Assembly (NCBI RefSeq): GCF_000384655.1
Contig: NZ_ARQI01000122.1
Coordinates: 19,587-83,586, forward strand
Direction of reading: 5' to 3'
Length of the DNA stretch: 64,000 nucleotides
From: Brachyspira innocens ATCC 29796
GTDB lineage: Bacteria > Spirochaetota > Brachyspiria > Brachyspirales > Brachyspiraceae
Part shown: piece by piece, positions 1 through 10,062 of the stretch
Layout of the letters: the number at the start of each line of letters is the position of its first letter
How positions within the stretch are numbered: position 1 is the first letter of the stretch
Notes under the pieces: generated by a model
The model's database searches: none
What the model was told of the DNA's origin: nothing
The model's input: the letters and a program-made list of their open reading frames with translations, nothing else
Program-made: the position numbers and the translations under genes

Positions 1-894
<894 letters not shown>

Positions 895-1638
895 TTATTG
901 TTTTTTAGCAAATACTTTTCCAACAGTAAAATCATATATAATAGCACCTAAAACTCCGCCTACTATAGGTCCTACAATTGGAACTATCCATATATTACTT
1001 CCGTCAGTAAGTCCGTTATTTTTAAATCCTGCAGCAACAGCAAAAAGTCTAGGTCCTAAATCTCTTGCTGGATTGATAGCATAACCATGCATAAAACCAA
1101 ATGAAAGTCCTATAGCAACTATTATAAGCCCAACTACTATAGGTCCTAAATTAGAGCCTGCAGGAGTATTATTAGCATCTCCTGTAGCAAGAATTAAAAA
1201 TACTAAAAGAAATGTTCCTACTACTTGGTCTATAAATCCAGGCCAAAATCCAGGTACTGCAGGAAAAGTAGCAAAAACACCTGTAGTGCTTGAAAATGTA
1301 GGATCAACTTCTATCCACTTTCCATAATAAACAGCAAATACTATAGCAGCCCCTATAAAACAGCCTATCATCTGTGCTATAACATAATACCAAACTTTAG
1401 ACCACTGAAAACGTCCTGTAGTGGCTAATGTTAAAGTAACAGCTGGATTAAGATGAGCACCGCTTATCTTTCCAGATGCATATATACCAAAAGTAACGGC
1501 AAGTCCCCAAGCTATGTGTATATTAATAGCTGCCCCATTATTACATACATTAACTGCTGCAACTACACCGCATCCAAATAAAATTAAAATCATAGACCCC
1601 ATCAATTCAGCTAAAAATTCTGCTTTCTTACTATACAT
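895..1638 (-). CDS. glpF: Glycerol uptake facilitator (aquaglyceroporin)
   Basis: A 247-residue member of the MIP/aquaporin family that lets glycerol diffuse across the inner membrane. Both half-helix NPA boxes are present: SGAHLNPAVTL near residue 65 and GYAINPARDLGPR near residue 190. The Asp after the second box (NPARD) is typical of glycerol facilitators rather than water-only aquaporins. Six hydrophobic segments are evident and the length is normal. A GGAGG ribosome site sits just before the start. glpK follows 39 bases downstream, and the pairing supports the glycerol assignment. No regulator gene is next to it. Confidence 0.95.
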   Translation of the reverse strand: MYSKKAEFLAELMGSMILILFGCGVVAAVNVCNNGAAINIHIAWGLAVTFGIYASGKISGAHLNPAVTLTLATTGRFQWSKVWYYVIAQMIGCFIGAAIVFAVYYGKWIEVDPTFSSTTGVFATFPAVPGFWPGFIDQVVGTFLLVFLILATGDANNTPAGSNLGPIVVGLIIVAIGLSFGFMHGYAINPARDLGPRLFAVAAGFKNNGLTDGSNIWIVPIVGPIVGGVLGAIIYDFTVGKVFAKKQ

Positions 1639-1689
1639 ACTTTAACCTCCATAAATAATAGTTTTTTAATAATATGTGTTTTTAATTAA

Positions 1690-2187
1690 TTAATTTATTC
1701 CGCCTACTCTATACTGCTCGCATACTGGACATCTTTTTGGGGCAGATGCCTCATTATGCACATAACCGCATTTGCTGCATTGCCATTTCTTTATGCTTTC
1801 AACATTTTCTCCCAAATATTTTTCAAACATCTTTTTGTGTTCTTCTTCTATCTTTCCTACATGCTCAAAAAGTATGGCTATATCATTAAAGCCTTCCTCT
1901 CTTGCAGTTTCAGCAAATTTTAAATACATATCTGTAGATTCGTAAGTCTCCCCTGCTATAGCGTCTTTTAGATTTTCATCTTTTGAAAGTATTCCATGAT
2001 AGCGTTCAAACCATAATTTACCATGTTCCTGCTCATTTCTGGAGGCTTTCTCATAGGCTAATGCCAAATTTTCCATTCCTTCTTCCCTAGCTTTTTCGGC
2101 ATAGTACATATATTTGCACCTCGCCATCGCTTCCCCTATAAAAGCAGTCTTTAAATTCTCAGCTGTTTTTGATTTTTTTAAATCCAT
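1690..2187 (-). CDS. rbr: Rubrerythrin
   Basis: A 165-residue non-haem iron protein that acts as an NADH-peroxidase-type scavenger of hydrogen peroxide in anaerobes. The N-terminal ferritin-like four-helix domain carries the paired diiron ligands in FIGEAMARCKYMYYAEKA, NEQEHGKLW, AETAREEGF and KIEEEHKKMF. The C-terminal rubredoxin-like domain has the Cys4 iron site in CSKCGYVH and CPVCEQY. I start at 2187 (MDLKKSK) because a GGAGG box at 2193-2197 lies five bases upstream. A longer reading from a TTG at 2199 would place the box inside the gene, and the ATG at 2190 is too close to it. It stands alone between glpF and an exporter. Oxidative-stress control is expected from the family, but I see no clear operator. 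Confidence 0.95.
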   Translation of the reverse strand: MDLKKSKTAENLKTAFIGEAMARCKYMYYAEKAREEGMENLALAYEKASRNEQEHGKLWFERYHGILSKDENLKDAIAGETYESTDMYLKFAETAREEGFNDIAILFEHVGKIEEEHKKMFEKYLGENVESIKKWQCSKCGYVHNEASAPKRCPVCEQYRVGGIN

Positions 2188-2480
2188 CATTACCTCCAAT
2201 CTTTTAATTATTTGTTCTATATTAATTAGTATAGAAATTTTATTAATGAAATATATATGAATGCTTAAAAAAAACGTTTTTTTTCATGTTTTCAAGATAA
2301 AAAATAATAGAAATATAATAAAAATTATTTGATTTGTGTAAATTATACATATACCATGTTATAGTATAATTTATATTGCTTTTAATGTGAATTACGCTAA
2401 CTTTAATAAATCATTAATATACCTAAAAATATACCTATACCATGTACATGTATATTAACAGAAAAATCAAAAATATTATT

Positions 2481-3701
2481 TTATACATTTTCTACATTGC
2501 TGCTAGGTTTATTTTTATTATAAAGCATAACCACACAAAGAAAAGCAAGAACTGATAATACAGCCCCACCAAAACCCACAAACCTAACTCCAAAATTATC
2601 AAATATACTGCTTCCTACAAATGAACCCAAAGCTATACCGAAATTAAATGAAAATGAATTATTTGATGAAGCTAATGTAAGACATGATGGATACTCTTTT
2701 TCTGTAAAATCAAGTATGTTAAGCTGAACAGGAGAGTTCATTAAGTACATTAAAAAGCCTATAACAAGTATTACAATAGCTGCACTTACATAATTAAGCA
2801 AAGCAAAAGGAAGTATTATCATACACAAAAACTGCATTATAAAAATAAATCTTAATCTATAAACTCCATTATGCTCGGCGAGTTTACCAGAAAGTAAATT
2901 GCTAAAAAGAACCGTAATACCAAAAACAAGTAATGCTGCACTGATATATTTATTTGGTATATGAACATAATCAAGAAAAATAGGTTTCAAATAAGTGTAT
3001 AGCACATATGAGGATGCTGCTCCAAAAAGTATTGTAAAAGTACTTAGTATAAATCTTATATCTTTAAATAAGACAAACTGGCTTAATAATTTTACTTTAT
3101 GACTTACTGTATTTCTCGGAAGAGTTATAAACATTAAAACAGTCATAACGGCACTAAAAATAGAGATGAATATAAAAGAAGAACGCCAGCCAAAATTGTA
3201 GCTTAAAGTTGTTCCTATAGGCACTCCGAAAATAGAGGCTATACTAAATCCAGAGTAAATACAAGCTACTACCATAGGTCTTTTTTCTTTTGATGATACA
3301 TACGGACTAAAAGATATTGAAACCGATATCAGAGAACCTGAAATTACAGCAATAAGCATTCTTAAAATAAGGAGGAATGTATAATTATAAGCTAATGAAC
3401 ATAAAAAGTTAAGAATGATAAATATTATGCTAGCAAATATTATAAAATGGAATCTGTTAAACTTACCTGCTATAGCAGCTGAAAAAGGCGTACATACAGA
3501 ATAAGCTAAAGCAAACATAGAAACGAGACCTCCAGCTTTAACTTCTGTAATATTAAAACTCTCAGCTATTTCTGTTAAAACACCTATGACTATAAACTCG
3601 CTTGTACCTAAAGCAAAACTTAAAAGCACCAATGCTATTATAGCCAATAATTTATTTTCTTCTTTTTTTACTTCTGATATACTATCTTCTAACACTGACA
3701 T
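2481..3701 (-). CDS. MFS transporter, drug/sugar efflux (DHA1-like)
   Basis: A 406-residue, 12-helix major facilitator protein. The opening helices (LAIIALVLLSFALGTSEFIVIGVLTEIAESFNI, read in segments) resemble the AraJ/SotB/NepI branch of proton-coupled exporters, where a GTSEF-type motif in helix 1 is common. A motif-A-like loop, AAIAGKFNRFHFI, lies between helices 2 and 3. The substrate cannot be read from the sequence; sugars, nucleosides or drugs are all known for relatives. No strong Shine-Dalgarno sequence precedes the ATG at 3701, so the start is moderately secure. The gene is transcribed alone, divergently from the small TPR gene at 3820. Confidence 0.85.
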   Translation of the reverse strand: MSVLEDSISEVKKEENKLLAIIALVLLSFALGTSEFIVIGVLTEIAESFNITEVKAGGLVSMFALAYSVCTPFSAAIAGKFNRFHFIIFASIIFIILNFLCSLAYNYTFLLILRMLIAVISGSLISVSISFSPYVSSKEKRPMVVACIYSGFSIASIFGVPIGTTLSYNFGWRSSFIFISIFSAVMTVLMFITLPRNTVSHKVKLLSQFVLFKDIRFILSTFTILFGAASSYVLYTYLKPIFLDYVHIPNKYISAALLVFGITVLFSNLLSGKLAEHNGVYRLRFIFIMQFLCMIILPFALLNYVSAAIVILVIGFLMYLMNSPVQLNILDFTEKEYPSCLTLASSNNSFSFNFGIALGSFVGSSIFDNFGVRFVGFGGAVLSVLAFLCVVMLYNKNKPSSNVENV

Positions 3702-3819
3702 AATTTTTTCTCTAAAAAATTACTGTTAATGATATATTATGTTCAAAAAAATTCAATTAAGATATATAATTTTTTTAATAATTTTGATATTTTTTTATAT
3801 TAATTTATAGGATACTTGT

Positions 3820-4071
3820 ATGAAATATACAAATAAATCATATTTTGACAAAGCAAAAGAGAAAGAAGAAGAAGGTAATTATGATGAGGCATTAGAATAT
3901 TATGAAAAAGCATTAGAAGAAGATGATGAAAATATTGAGGCCTACTTTAGTATTAACCTTATAAAATCCTACATCGAAATTGAGAAAAACACTCAAGATA
4001 AAGAAAAACCAAACAAACATACTAAACTTTTTAATGTATTAAATGATTTTTTAGATAATGATAGAAAATAA
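3820..4071 (+). CDS. Small TPR-repeat protein
   Basis: An 83-residue acidic, lysine-rich protein with one clear tetratricopeptide-type helical pair at residues 8-45: YFDKAKEKEEEGNYDEALEY followed by YEKALEEDDENIEAYFSI. Such single-TPR proteins usually mediate protein contacts; no partner is evident. The start is preceded by a weak AGGATA box. The next gene lies on the opposite strand with only about 13 bases between the stops, so the two converge. Codon use looks like that of the neighbours. The function is otherwise unknown. Confidence 0.72.
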   Translation: MKYTNKSYFDKAKEKEEEGNYDEALEYYEKALEEDDENIEAYFSINLIKSYIEIEKNTQDKEKPNKHTKLFNVLNDFLDNDRK

Positions 4072-4084
4072 TAAGTGATAATTA

Positions 4085-4675
4085 CTATAAAATATCATTA
4101 ATATAATTATAAATCTCAGAGGCAAATACATTATGTCCGTTTTCGCTTAAATGAACCCCATCAAAAAATATATCATAATAATGATTTTCTTTTAATATTT
4201 TATTTACGAATAAATTATAAACATCTATGCTTTTTATGTTATTTGTTTTTGTATATTGATTGATAAAATTAACATACTCTTTTAAAATATTATCAAACTC
4301 TTCTATGTTATTTGATTCAAAAAAAGCAAATGCCTCCTTAATAAAAGCAATAGGAGTAAATACTATTATATCAATATTATTTTCCAAAGATTTATTAACT
4401 ATGCTTATTAAATTATTTTCTATTTTTTTTACATGTTTGCAGGTAAATATATCATTAACTCCTCCCATCAAAATAACAGTATCAGCATTTACACAGTCTC
4501 TGTCAAAACGAGCAAGCATACCAGATATCATATCACCGTTAATGCCTTTATTAATAAAAGTAAAGTCTTTGTTATCATTACTAAATTTATCATTTAATAT
4601 TTCAGTCCACACTTTATCCCTTGACACCATATATCCGTAAGTGGTGCTGTCACCCAAACAAACTATTTTTTTCAT
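4085..4675 (-). CDS. SGNH/GDSL-type esterase or lipase
   Basis: A 196-residue SGNH hydrolase. Block I is KKIVCLGDSTTYG with the nucleophile Ser in GDS at residues 8-10. Block II is the Gly in NKGINGDMISG. Block III is MGGVNDIF with the Asn. Block V is DGVHLSENGH, which supplies the catalytic Asp and His. The set of four blocks is complete, so the protein should be an active esterase. The substrate is not readable (acyl-thioester, lysophospholipid or carbohydrate ester are options in the family). There is no signal peptide, so a cytoplasmic location is likely. It is a single gene between a convergent TPR gene and a divergent aldo/keto reductase. Confidence 0.88.
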   Translation of the reverse strand: MKKIVCLGDSTTYGYMVSRDKVWTEILNDKFSNDNKDFTFINKGINGDMISGMLARFDRDCVNADTVILMGGVNDIFTCKHVKKIENNLISIVNKSLENNIDIIVFTPIAFIKEAFAFFESNNIEEFDNILKEYVNFINQYTKTNNIKSIDVYNLFVNKILKENHYYDIFFDGVHLSENGHNVFASEIYNYINDIL

Positions 4676-4758
4676 AGCATTATTTTCCTAAAATTTGTAT
4701 TATATTATATAATAACAATATAAATATTTAAATAAAAAATTATTACGGAGCATATATA

Positions 4759-5615
4759 ATGAACGATTTTAAAAGCCTAAAAGATACATTCACATTAAGT
4801 AATGGATATAAAATTCCATGCATAGGATTTGGTACTTGGCAGACACCAGACGGAGAAACTGCTGTAAATGCTGTAAAAGAGGCCATAAAATTAGGATACA
4901 AACATATTGATACAGCAGCAATTTACGGAAATGAAAAAAGTATTGGAAAAGCAATCAAAGAAAGCGGTATTAATAGAGATGAACTTTTTATCACAAGCAA
5001 AGTTTGGAATAAAGAGCGAGGATATAAAACAACACTAAAAGCTTTTGAAAAAACTCTTAATGATTTGTCTCTTGATTATCTTGACTTATATCTTATTCAC
5101 TGGCCTGCCTCTGTAAATCAATTTAAAGATTGGGATAATATTAATTTGGAAACTTGGAGAGCTATGACTGAACTTTATAAAGCAGGAAAAATAAAATCAA
5201 TAGGCGTATCTAACTTCATGCCTCATCATTTAAAATCATTAATGGAAACAGAAATTAAGCCTATGGTTAATCAGATAGAGTTTCATGTTGGATTTATGCA
5301 GGAAGAAACTTTTAAATACTGCAATGATAATAATATATTAATAGAAGCTTGGAGTCCTTTGGGTACTGGAAAAATGCTTGATAATAATACATTAAAAGAA
5401 ATAGCTAACAAATATAATAAATCTATAGCTCAGCTTTGCATAAGATGGTGTCTTCAAAATAATACTTTGCCTTTACCAAAATCTGTAACTCCATCACGAA
5501 TAAAGAAAATACAGAAATATTTGATTTTGTCATAAGCGATGAAGATATGAAAAAAATAAATAGTATGCCTTATTTCGGAGGATCAGGACATCACCCAGAT
5601 AAAGTAAATTTCTAA
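4759..5615 (+). pseudogene. Aldo/keto reductase with 3'-terminal frameshift
   Basis: A NADPH-dependent aldo/keto reductase of the 2,5-diketo-gluconate reductase-like branch. The catalytic tetrad is visible: Asp51 and Tyr56 in DTAAIYGNE, Lys81 in TSKVWN and His114 in YLIHWP. The first frame stops at 5535 after PSRIKKIQKYLILS. One base later, the next frame reads on as ENTEIFDFVISDEDMKKIN and ends with HHPDKVNF at 5615, which is the normal family C-terminus. A single missing A in the run at 5502-5504 explains this. The NADPH-contacting Arg-x-x-x-Asn pattern and the C-terminal lid are therefore out of frame. A terminator begins 20 bases after 5615, which supports 5615 as the ancestral end. It could be a true mutation or a homopolymer sequencing error. 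Confidence 0.85.
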
Positions 5616-5634
5616 AATGGTTTAATAGAAAAGT

Positions 5635-5662
5635 AAAGCTATAGATTAAAATCTGTAGCTTT
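5635..5662. terminator. Bidirectional hairpin terminator
   Basis: A 12-base stem, AAAGCTATAGAT at 5635-5646 against ATCTGTAGCTTT at 5651-5662, with one G-T pair and a four-base loop. T and A runs flank it on either side. It sits between the aldo/keto reductase (plus strand) and ftsQ (minus strand) and can serve both. Confidence 0.75.
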
Positions 5663-6427
5663 TTAATTAATAATAGCCTCTTTAAATCTGAAATCAATTC
5701 TTTTTGTCTGATTGCCCTGATACTGTACGGTCTTTAATACAGCAGCCAAATCAACAAACTTTTCAGCTTTTACATACTTTTCTAATATCACCTGCACCTG
5801 ATAGCCCCTAGGATAAAGTATAAGATCATCTCCATAAGCATTAATTTCGGATATTAAATTGTATATTTCATTATGATTTTTTTTAAGCTCATAAATTACA
5901 GAGGCTAAATACTTGGCATACTCATCTTCTACTTTATCGCTGTTTTGAGTAATGCTTAAACCAGTAATATAAGGCACATCATAATTATAAATATTTCCGT
6001 TTTTTATAATATATCCGTCATCGGTTATCTCGTATATTCCTCTGCTTGATTCAAGTAAAAATAAAGTGTCTCTCTCATCTACATTGATAATAAGCAAATC
6101 TGGAAATGAGGCTCTTATATTTTCTACTTTAATTCTTACATTTTTTTCTATATCAGAAGTTATATCTTTTTTTGGTATATTGAATAGGCTTGTATTATTG
6201 TATTTTGATAATTCAGCCTCTTCCATTATATCCATGGCATTTAATCTTTTTAAGCCTCTTATCTCTACACGAAGGATTCTAGCCTTATTTACAATAAGAA
6301 CTAAAACTAATATTATAATGATAAGTACAAAAATAGCTATTAATCTTTTTAATAAAGATCTCTGCTTATCGGTAAGCTTATTTTTTTTTAACTTTCTTTT
6401 AAGTCTGCTTTCTTTAGTATCTTTCAT
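5663..6427 (-). CDS. ftsQ: Cell division protein FtsQ/DivIB
   Basis: A 254-residue bitopic membrane protein of the divisome. It has a basic cytoplasmic tail (residues 1-28), one transmembrane helix (about 29-48) and then a POTRA domain starting at RILRVEIRGLKRLNAMDIME. An FtsQ-type beta domain follows, with the pattern SFPDLLIINVDERDTLFLLE and YEITDDGYIIKNG. It scaffolds septal peptidoglycan synthesis with FtsB, FtsL and FtsWI. The gene follows metG by 20 bases on the same strand and probably shares its transcript. Overall similarity to FtsQ is judged by domain order, since sequence conservation in this family is low. Confidence 0.82.
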   Translation of the reverse strand: MKDTKESRLKRKLKKNKLTDKQRSLLKRLIAIFVLIIIILVLVLIVNKARILRVEIRGLKRLNAMDIMEEAELSKYNNTSLFNIPKKDITSDIEKNVRIKVENIRASFPDLLIINVDERDTLFLLESSRGIYEITDDGYIIKNGNIYNYDVPYITGLSITQNSDKVEDEYAKYLASVIYELKKNHNEIYNLISEINAYGDDLILYPRGYQVQVILEKYVKAEKFVDLAAVLKTVQYQGNQTKRIDFRFKEAIIN

Positions 6428-6446
6428 TATAATATTATTTTAATAA

Positions 6447-8402
6447 TTAATTAACTGAACAGCCTGCACCAAAATCTTTTTCTGGCTTCATAAGAGAAAG
6501 AGTCTCTCCATTATCAGCCAAAAGAAGCATACCATGAGAAGTAACACCTCTAAACTTTTTAGGCTTTAAATTTGCCAAATAAAGAACTGTTTTACCAACC
6601 ATCTCTTCAGGCTTATAATACTCTGCTATAGAAGATACGACTACCCTCTGTTCCCCTCCGCCAATATCAAGTACAAATTTTAAAAGTTTATCAGCATTTT
6701 CTACCTTTTCTGCAACTAATATTTTAGCTGTAAGAAGTTCAAGTTTTTCAAAATCTTCTTTTTCTATATTGGCTTTATGTTTATCTTCTTTAGGAGGATT
6801 AACCTGTTTTTTATTATCTTCCATACTTGCACCTATTTCTTTTTCTATGTCGTATCTATTAAATAAAGGCTCTCCCTTTTCTATTTTTATTCCAGATTTT
6901 AAAGAACCCCATTGTTTAGCACTTTCCAAAGAAACACTATCTCCCAAACCTAATCTGTTAAATACTTTTTTAGGAGTTTCTACAAAGAATATTTGTAAAT
7001 AAGCTGTTACTATATAGTATACTTGGAAAGATATATACATTACATTAGCTAAATGATCTTTTTTAGTTTCATCTTTAGCTAAATTCCAAGGAGCACTCTC
7101 TTCTACATATTTGTTGGTCATTCTTATAACCTCCCAAATATATGATAATGCCTCATTAAATTTAAAACTATCTAATGCCGACTCTACATTGGCATCAAGT
7201 GTAAGAACCATTTTTTTAAGTTCTTTTTCTTTATCTCCAAATACACTTTCAGCCTCATCTGGAAGTACCCCATTAAAATATTTTCCAAGCATAGTAGTTA
7301 TTCTATGCCATAAATTACCATAATCATTAGCTAAATCGCTGTTTATTCTCTTTAAGAAAAGCTCCTGAGAATAATATCCGTCAGAACCGAAATTAATCTC
7401 TCTCATAAGAAAATATCTTAAAGCATCAACACCGTATTTATCTATCAAAGTATTAGGATCAACAACATTTCCCCTGCTTTTACTCATTTTCTTACCATCA
7501 TCAAAAAGCACCCAGCCATGACCAAATACTTTTTTAGGAAGCGGTATATCAAGCATTTTAAGCATTATAGGCCATATAATAGCATGAAAACGCACTATCT
7601 CCTTACCTACAAAATGAACATCACAAGGCCAGTATTTTTTATATAATTCATCTTCTCCATCTTCTGGATAGCCTAAAGCAGTAATATAATTTGATAAAGC
7701 ATCAATCCATACATATATACTATGCTCACTGTCAACAGGACAAGGTATACCCCATTGCAATCCCTTACGGCTTACTGCTAAATCTTCAAGACCAGGTAAA
7801 AGAAAGTTTTTAAGCATTTCATTTTGTCTTTCTTTAGGCTCTAAAAACTCAGGGTGATCTTTATAATAATCTATTAACCATTGTCCATATTCTGAAAGTT
7901 TAAGATAGTAGCATTCCTCTTCTTTATACTCTAATTCTTTTTCGCAGTCTGGACAATAGAACTTACCGTCATCTTTTTTTACTACCTGACTTTCTGTGAA
8001 AAATGCCTCGTCACTTACACAATAAAGACCTTTATAAGCACCTTTATAAATATACCCTTTATCATAAAGTATTTTAAATATTTTCTGTACTCTTCTTTCA
8101 TGATAGTCATCAGTAGTTCTTATATAATGACTGTAATTAATATGAAGTCTTTTCCATAACTCTTTGGTGGCATTAACAATATTATCAACATAAGCTTTAG
8201 GAGTAGTGCCTGCTGCTTCAGCTTTTCTTGCAATTTTCTCACCATGCTCATCTGTACCTGTTAAAAAATAAACATCATACCCCATTATTTTTTTGTATCT
8301 AGCCATGGTGTCTGCTGCTATAGTACAGTAGCAATGGCCAATATGCAAATAATCTGAAGGATAGTATATAGGAGTTGTAATATAAAACTTTTTATCTGTC
8401 AT
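6447..8402 (-). CDS. metG: Methionyl-tRNA synthetase
   Basis: A 651-residue class I synthetase that charges tRNA-Met. The HIGH motif is at residues 20-23 (YLHIGHCYC) and KMSKS is near residue 305 (DDGKKMSKSRGN). A metal-knuckle segment with YCPDCEKEL lies near residue 145. The C-terminal 100 residues form the Trbp111-like tRNA-binding OB fold that dimerises the enzyme (EKLELLTAKILVAEKV, GVTSHGMLLLA). A GGAGG box precedes the start. Two sigma70-like promoters lie upstream, and the proximal one is duplicated ahead of the glycosyltransferase. ftsQ is the downstream partner. Confidence 0.97.
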   Translation of the reverse strand: MTDKKFYITTPIYYPSDYLHIGHCYCTIAADTMARYKKIMGYDVYFLTGTDEHGEKIARKAEAAGTTPKAYVDNIVNATKELWKRLHINYSHYIRTTDDYHERRVQKIFKILYDKGYIYKGAYKGLYCVSDEAFFTESQVVKKDDGKFYCPDCEKELEYKEEECYYLKLSEYGQWLIDYYKDHPEFLEPKERQNEMLKNFLLPGLEDLAVSRKGLQWGIPCPVDSEHSIYVWIDALSNYITALGYPEDGEDELYKKYWPCDVHFVGKEIVRFHAIIWPIMLKMLDIPLPKKVFGHGWVLFDDGKKMSKSRGNVVDPNTLIDKYGVDALRYFLMREINFGSDGYYSQELFLKRINSDLANDYGNLWHRITTMLGKYFNGVLPDEAESVFGDKEKELKKMVLTLDANVESALDSFKFNEALSYIWEVIRMTNKYVEESAPWNLAKDETKKDHLANVMYISFQVYYIVTAYLQIFFVETPKKVFNRLGLGDSVSLESAKQWGSLKSGIKIEKGEPLFNRYDIEKEIGASMEDNKKQVNPPKEDKHKANIEKEDFEKLELLTAKILVAEKVENADKLLKFVLDIGGGEQRVVVSSIAEYYKPEEMVGKTVLYLANLKPKKFRGVTSHGMLLLADNGETLSLMKPEKDFGAGCSVN

Positions 8403-8455
8403 CTGTATGCCTCCATTTTTAAGTTATGTATTTTTAATATTTTAAAAACAGATTA

Positions 8456-8484
8456 ATTATACTAAAATTAATGGTTTTTGTAAA
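8456..8484 (-). promoter_or_regulatory. Sigma70-like promoter of metG (proximal)
   Basis: On the minus strand, TTTACA (8479-8484) is separated by 17 bases from a perfect TATAAT (8456-8461). Transcription would start near 8449, about 47 bases ahead of the metG ATG. The same 33-base block, with one mismatch, occurs at 9747-9779 ahead of the glycosyltransferase. Confidence 0.75.
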
Positions 8485-8516
8485 GCTATTTTTAATGCTG
8501 AATTATGAACCTTTAA

Positions 8517-8545
8517 TATATACCTAAACAACTACAATTTGTCAA
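8517..8545 (-). promoter_or_regulatory. Second promoter-like box upstream of metG
   Basis: On the minus strand, TTGACA (8540-8545), a 17-base spacer and TATATA (8517-8522). The spacer ends in TTGTTTAGG and is nearly identical to the one in the plus-strand box at 45411-45439, so this is a recurrent module rather than a one-off promoter. Confidence 0.55.
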
Positions 8546-8590
8546 TTTTTAGTTATTTATTAATGTTATTATATATTAATTAATAATACT

Positions 8591-8655
8591 GTGCGGTGAT
8601 GTGCCCGTGAAACATCACGAACGAAGATGAGTGAAAGCTCCTGATTAACAAACTT
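8591..8655. repeat. GC-richer hairpin element, possible dispersed repeat
   Basis: An island of mixed composition in very AT-rich DNA between metG and the glycosyltransferase. It holds a stem GTGATGT (8596-8602) against ACATCAC (8612-8618). Its composition and its position upstream of the TTGACA/TTGTTTAGG box recall the segment at 45280-45380. No coding potential is seen. Confidence 0.35.
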
Positions 8656-8663
8656 AAAAATTT

Positions 8664-9719
8664 TTAATATATTCTAGGTATTATATCATGTTTTCTTAGA
8701 TAAGTTAAAACAAAGGGCGGCATATATTTTCGTATGCTATTCAATATAAAGTTATATAATTTATATTTTTTAAATCCTTCTTCTTCATCATCAAAATAAA
8801 CAGATAAGCATATTTTCTTTAAATATACATTTTTTATATTTTCAGAAATATTATAGTCAAATTTATTTAAATATGATTTTAGATTTAAAAAATTGTTTTT
8901 ATATCTAAAATCTCCTTTACAGTCCTCGTATATATTATTAAAAATATATGTAAGTAGTGAATTAGAAAATTCACTACTATTAATGTATACTAGTAAATCT
9001 TTATAAATATAAATGTGGTCTAATGTCCTTCTTTCTATATTTAATTTTCTTACCATTTGTCCTTCTCGGCTTCTATAATAATATATTGCATTATTATTAC
9101 GATAAAAAGTTGGATTATATGTTGTAGTTTTTATAAAGAAATGCAAATCTTCACCAAAAAATATTTTCTCAGAAAAATATATATTATTTTTTATAAGAAA
9201 ATTTTTGTTATATAATTTGCATACACTATAACATAAAGATTGAAATTTACTGCCTGAAAATCTCCTTATAGTATCTATATATTCCTGTTTATTAAAATTA
9301 TATTCACCAAAAGTTCTATCATATTTTATTAATATATCATTATCTATAGTTGTATTTTTAAAAGTAGAAGTAAAAACTATATCATATTTATTTTTATATA
9401 TTGGTAAATATAAGCACTCCAAATAATCATTATTTACATAATCATCACTATCTACAAAAGTAATATATTCAGAGCTAGATTTTTTTATACCAATATTTCT
9501 AGAATATGAAGCTCCTTTATTAATTTCATTTTTTATCAATATTATTCTATCATCTTTTTTTTGATAATTTTCTATTAAATGTACACTATTATCTGTACTG
9601 CCATCATCTATACAAATTATCTCTATATCACTAAAAGTTTGATTTGATATGCTATCTAAACATCTTATTATGTATTTTTCAACATTATAAACTGGTATAA
9701 TAACACTTATTTTAGACAT
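8664..9719 (-). CDS. Family 2 glycosyltransferase
   Basis: A 351-residue GT-A glycosyltransferase. The N-terminal domain is canonical: SVIIPVYNVEKYIIRCLDSI, then ICIDDGSTDNS, then the metal-binding FVDSDDYV (Asp-x-Asp) near residue 90. The second half (from about 200) has less conserved sequence rich in Tyr and Asn, normal for acceptor-binding regions. It probably adds a sugar to a surface glycan such as lipooligosaccharide. The donor and acceptor are unknown. An AGGAG box precedes the start. Near-perfect direct repeats carrying the metG promoter flank the gene, so it looks inserted. It has its own copy of that promoter at 9747-9775. Confidence 0.9.
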   Translation of the reverse strand: MSKISVIIPVYNVEKYIIRCLDSISNQTFSDIEIICIDDGSTDNSVHLIENYQKKDDRIILIKNEINKGASYSRNIGIKKSSSEYITFVDSDDYVNNDYLECLYLPIYKNKYDIVFTSTFKNTTIDNDILIKYDRTFGEYNFNKQEYIDTIRRFSGSKFQSLCYSVCKLYNKNFLIKNNIYFSEKIFFGEDLHFFIKTTTYNPTFYRNNNAIYYYRSREGQMVRKLNIERRTLDHIYIYKDLLVYINSSEFSNSLLTYIFNNIYEDCKGDFRYKNNFLNLKSYLNKFDYNISENIKNVYLKKICLSVYFDDEEEGFKKYKLYNFILNSIRKYMPPFVLTYLRKHDIIPRIY

Positions 9720-9746
9720 ATAAAATTGTCTCCTATTTTACAATGC

Positions 9747-9779
9747 ATTATAATAAAATTAATGGTTTTTGTAAAGCTA
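9747..9779 (-). promoter_or_regulatory. Duplicated promoter ahead of the glycosyltransferase
   Basis: On the minus strand, TTTACA (9770-9775), a 17-base spacer and TATAAT (9747-9752). The block 9747-9779 matches 8456-8488 at 32 of 33 positions. The remaining intergenic DNA up to 10062 is AT-rich, and I see no confident promoter for the chemoreceptor in it. Confidence 0.75.
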
Positions 9780-10062
9780 AAAAATTAATATGATATTTTA
9801 TTATTATTCTTTCATTTTAAAATTATATTTTACAATACATAAGAAACATTGATACATATTTACAAAATACATTGTATATAAATTTTTTGTAAACAAATAG
9901 GAATATTTTATTACATTAAACGATATATTATAGAATAATAAATATTAATTAATATTACAAAATGTTGATTAATATAGTTTTTATTTAAACAATAGGAAAA
10001 CATGGAAAAATATATTAGTTTATACATTACATAATTTTTATTTTGAAGGAGCAACAATTTTT

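Noticed and set aside
8591..8655. A tRNA or small RNA gene
   Set aside because: The hairpin is isolated; no cloverleaf, anticodon arm or T-loop pattern could be fitted.
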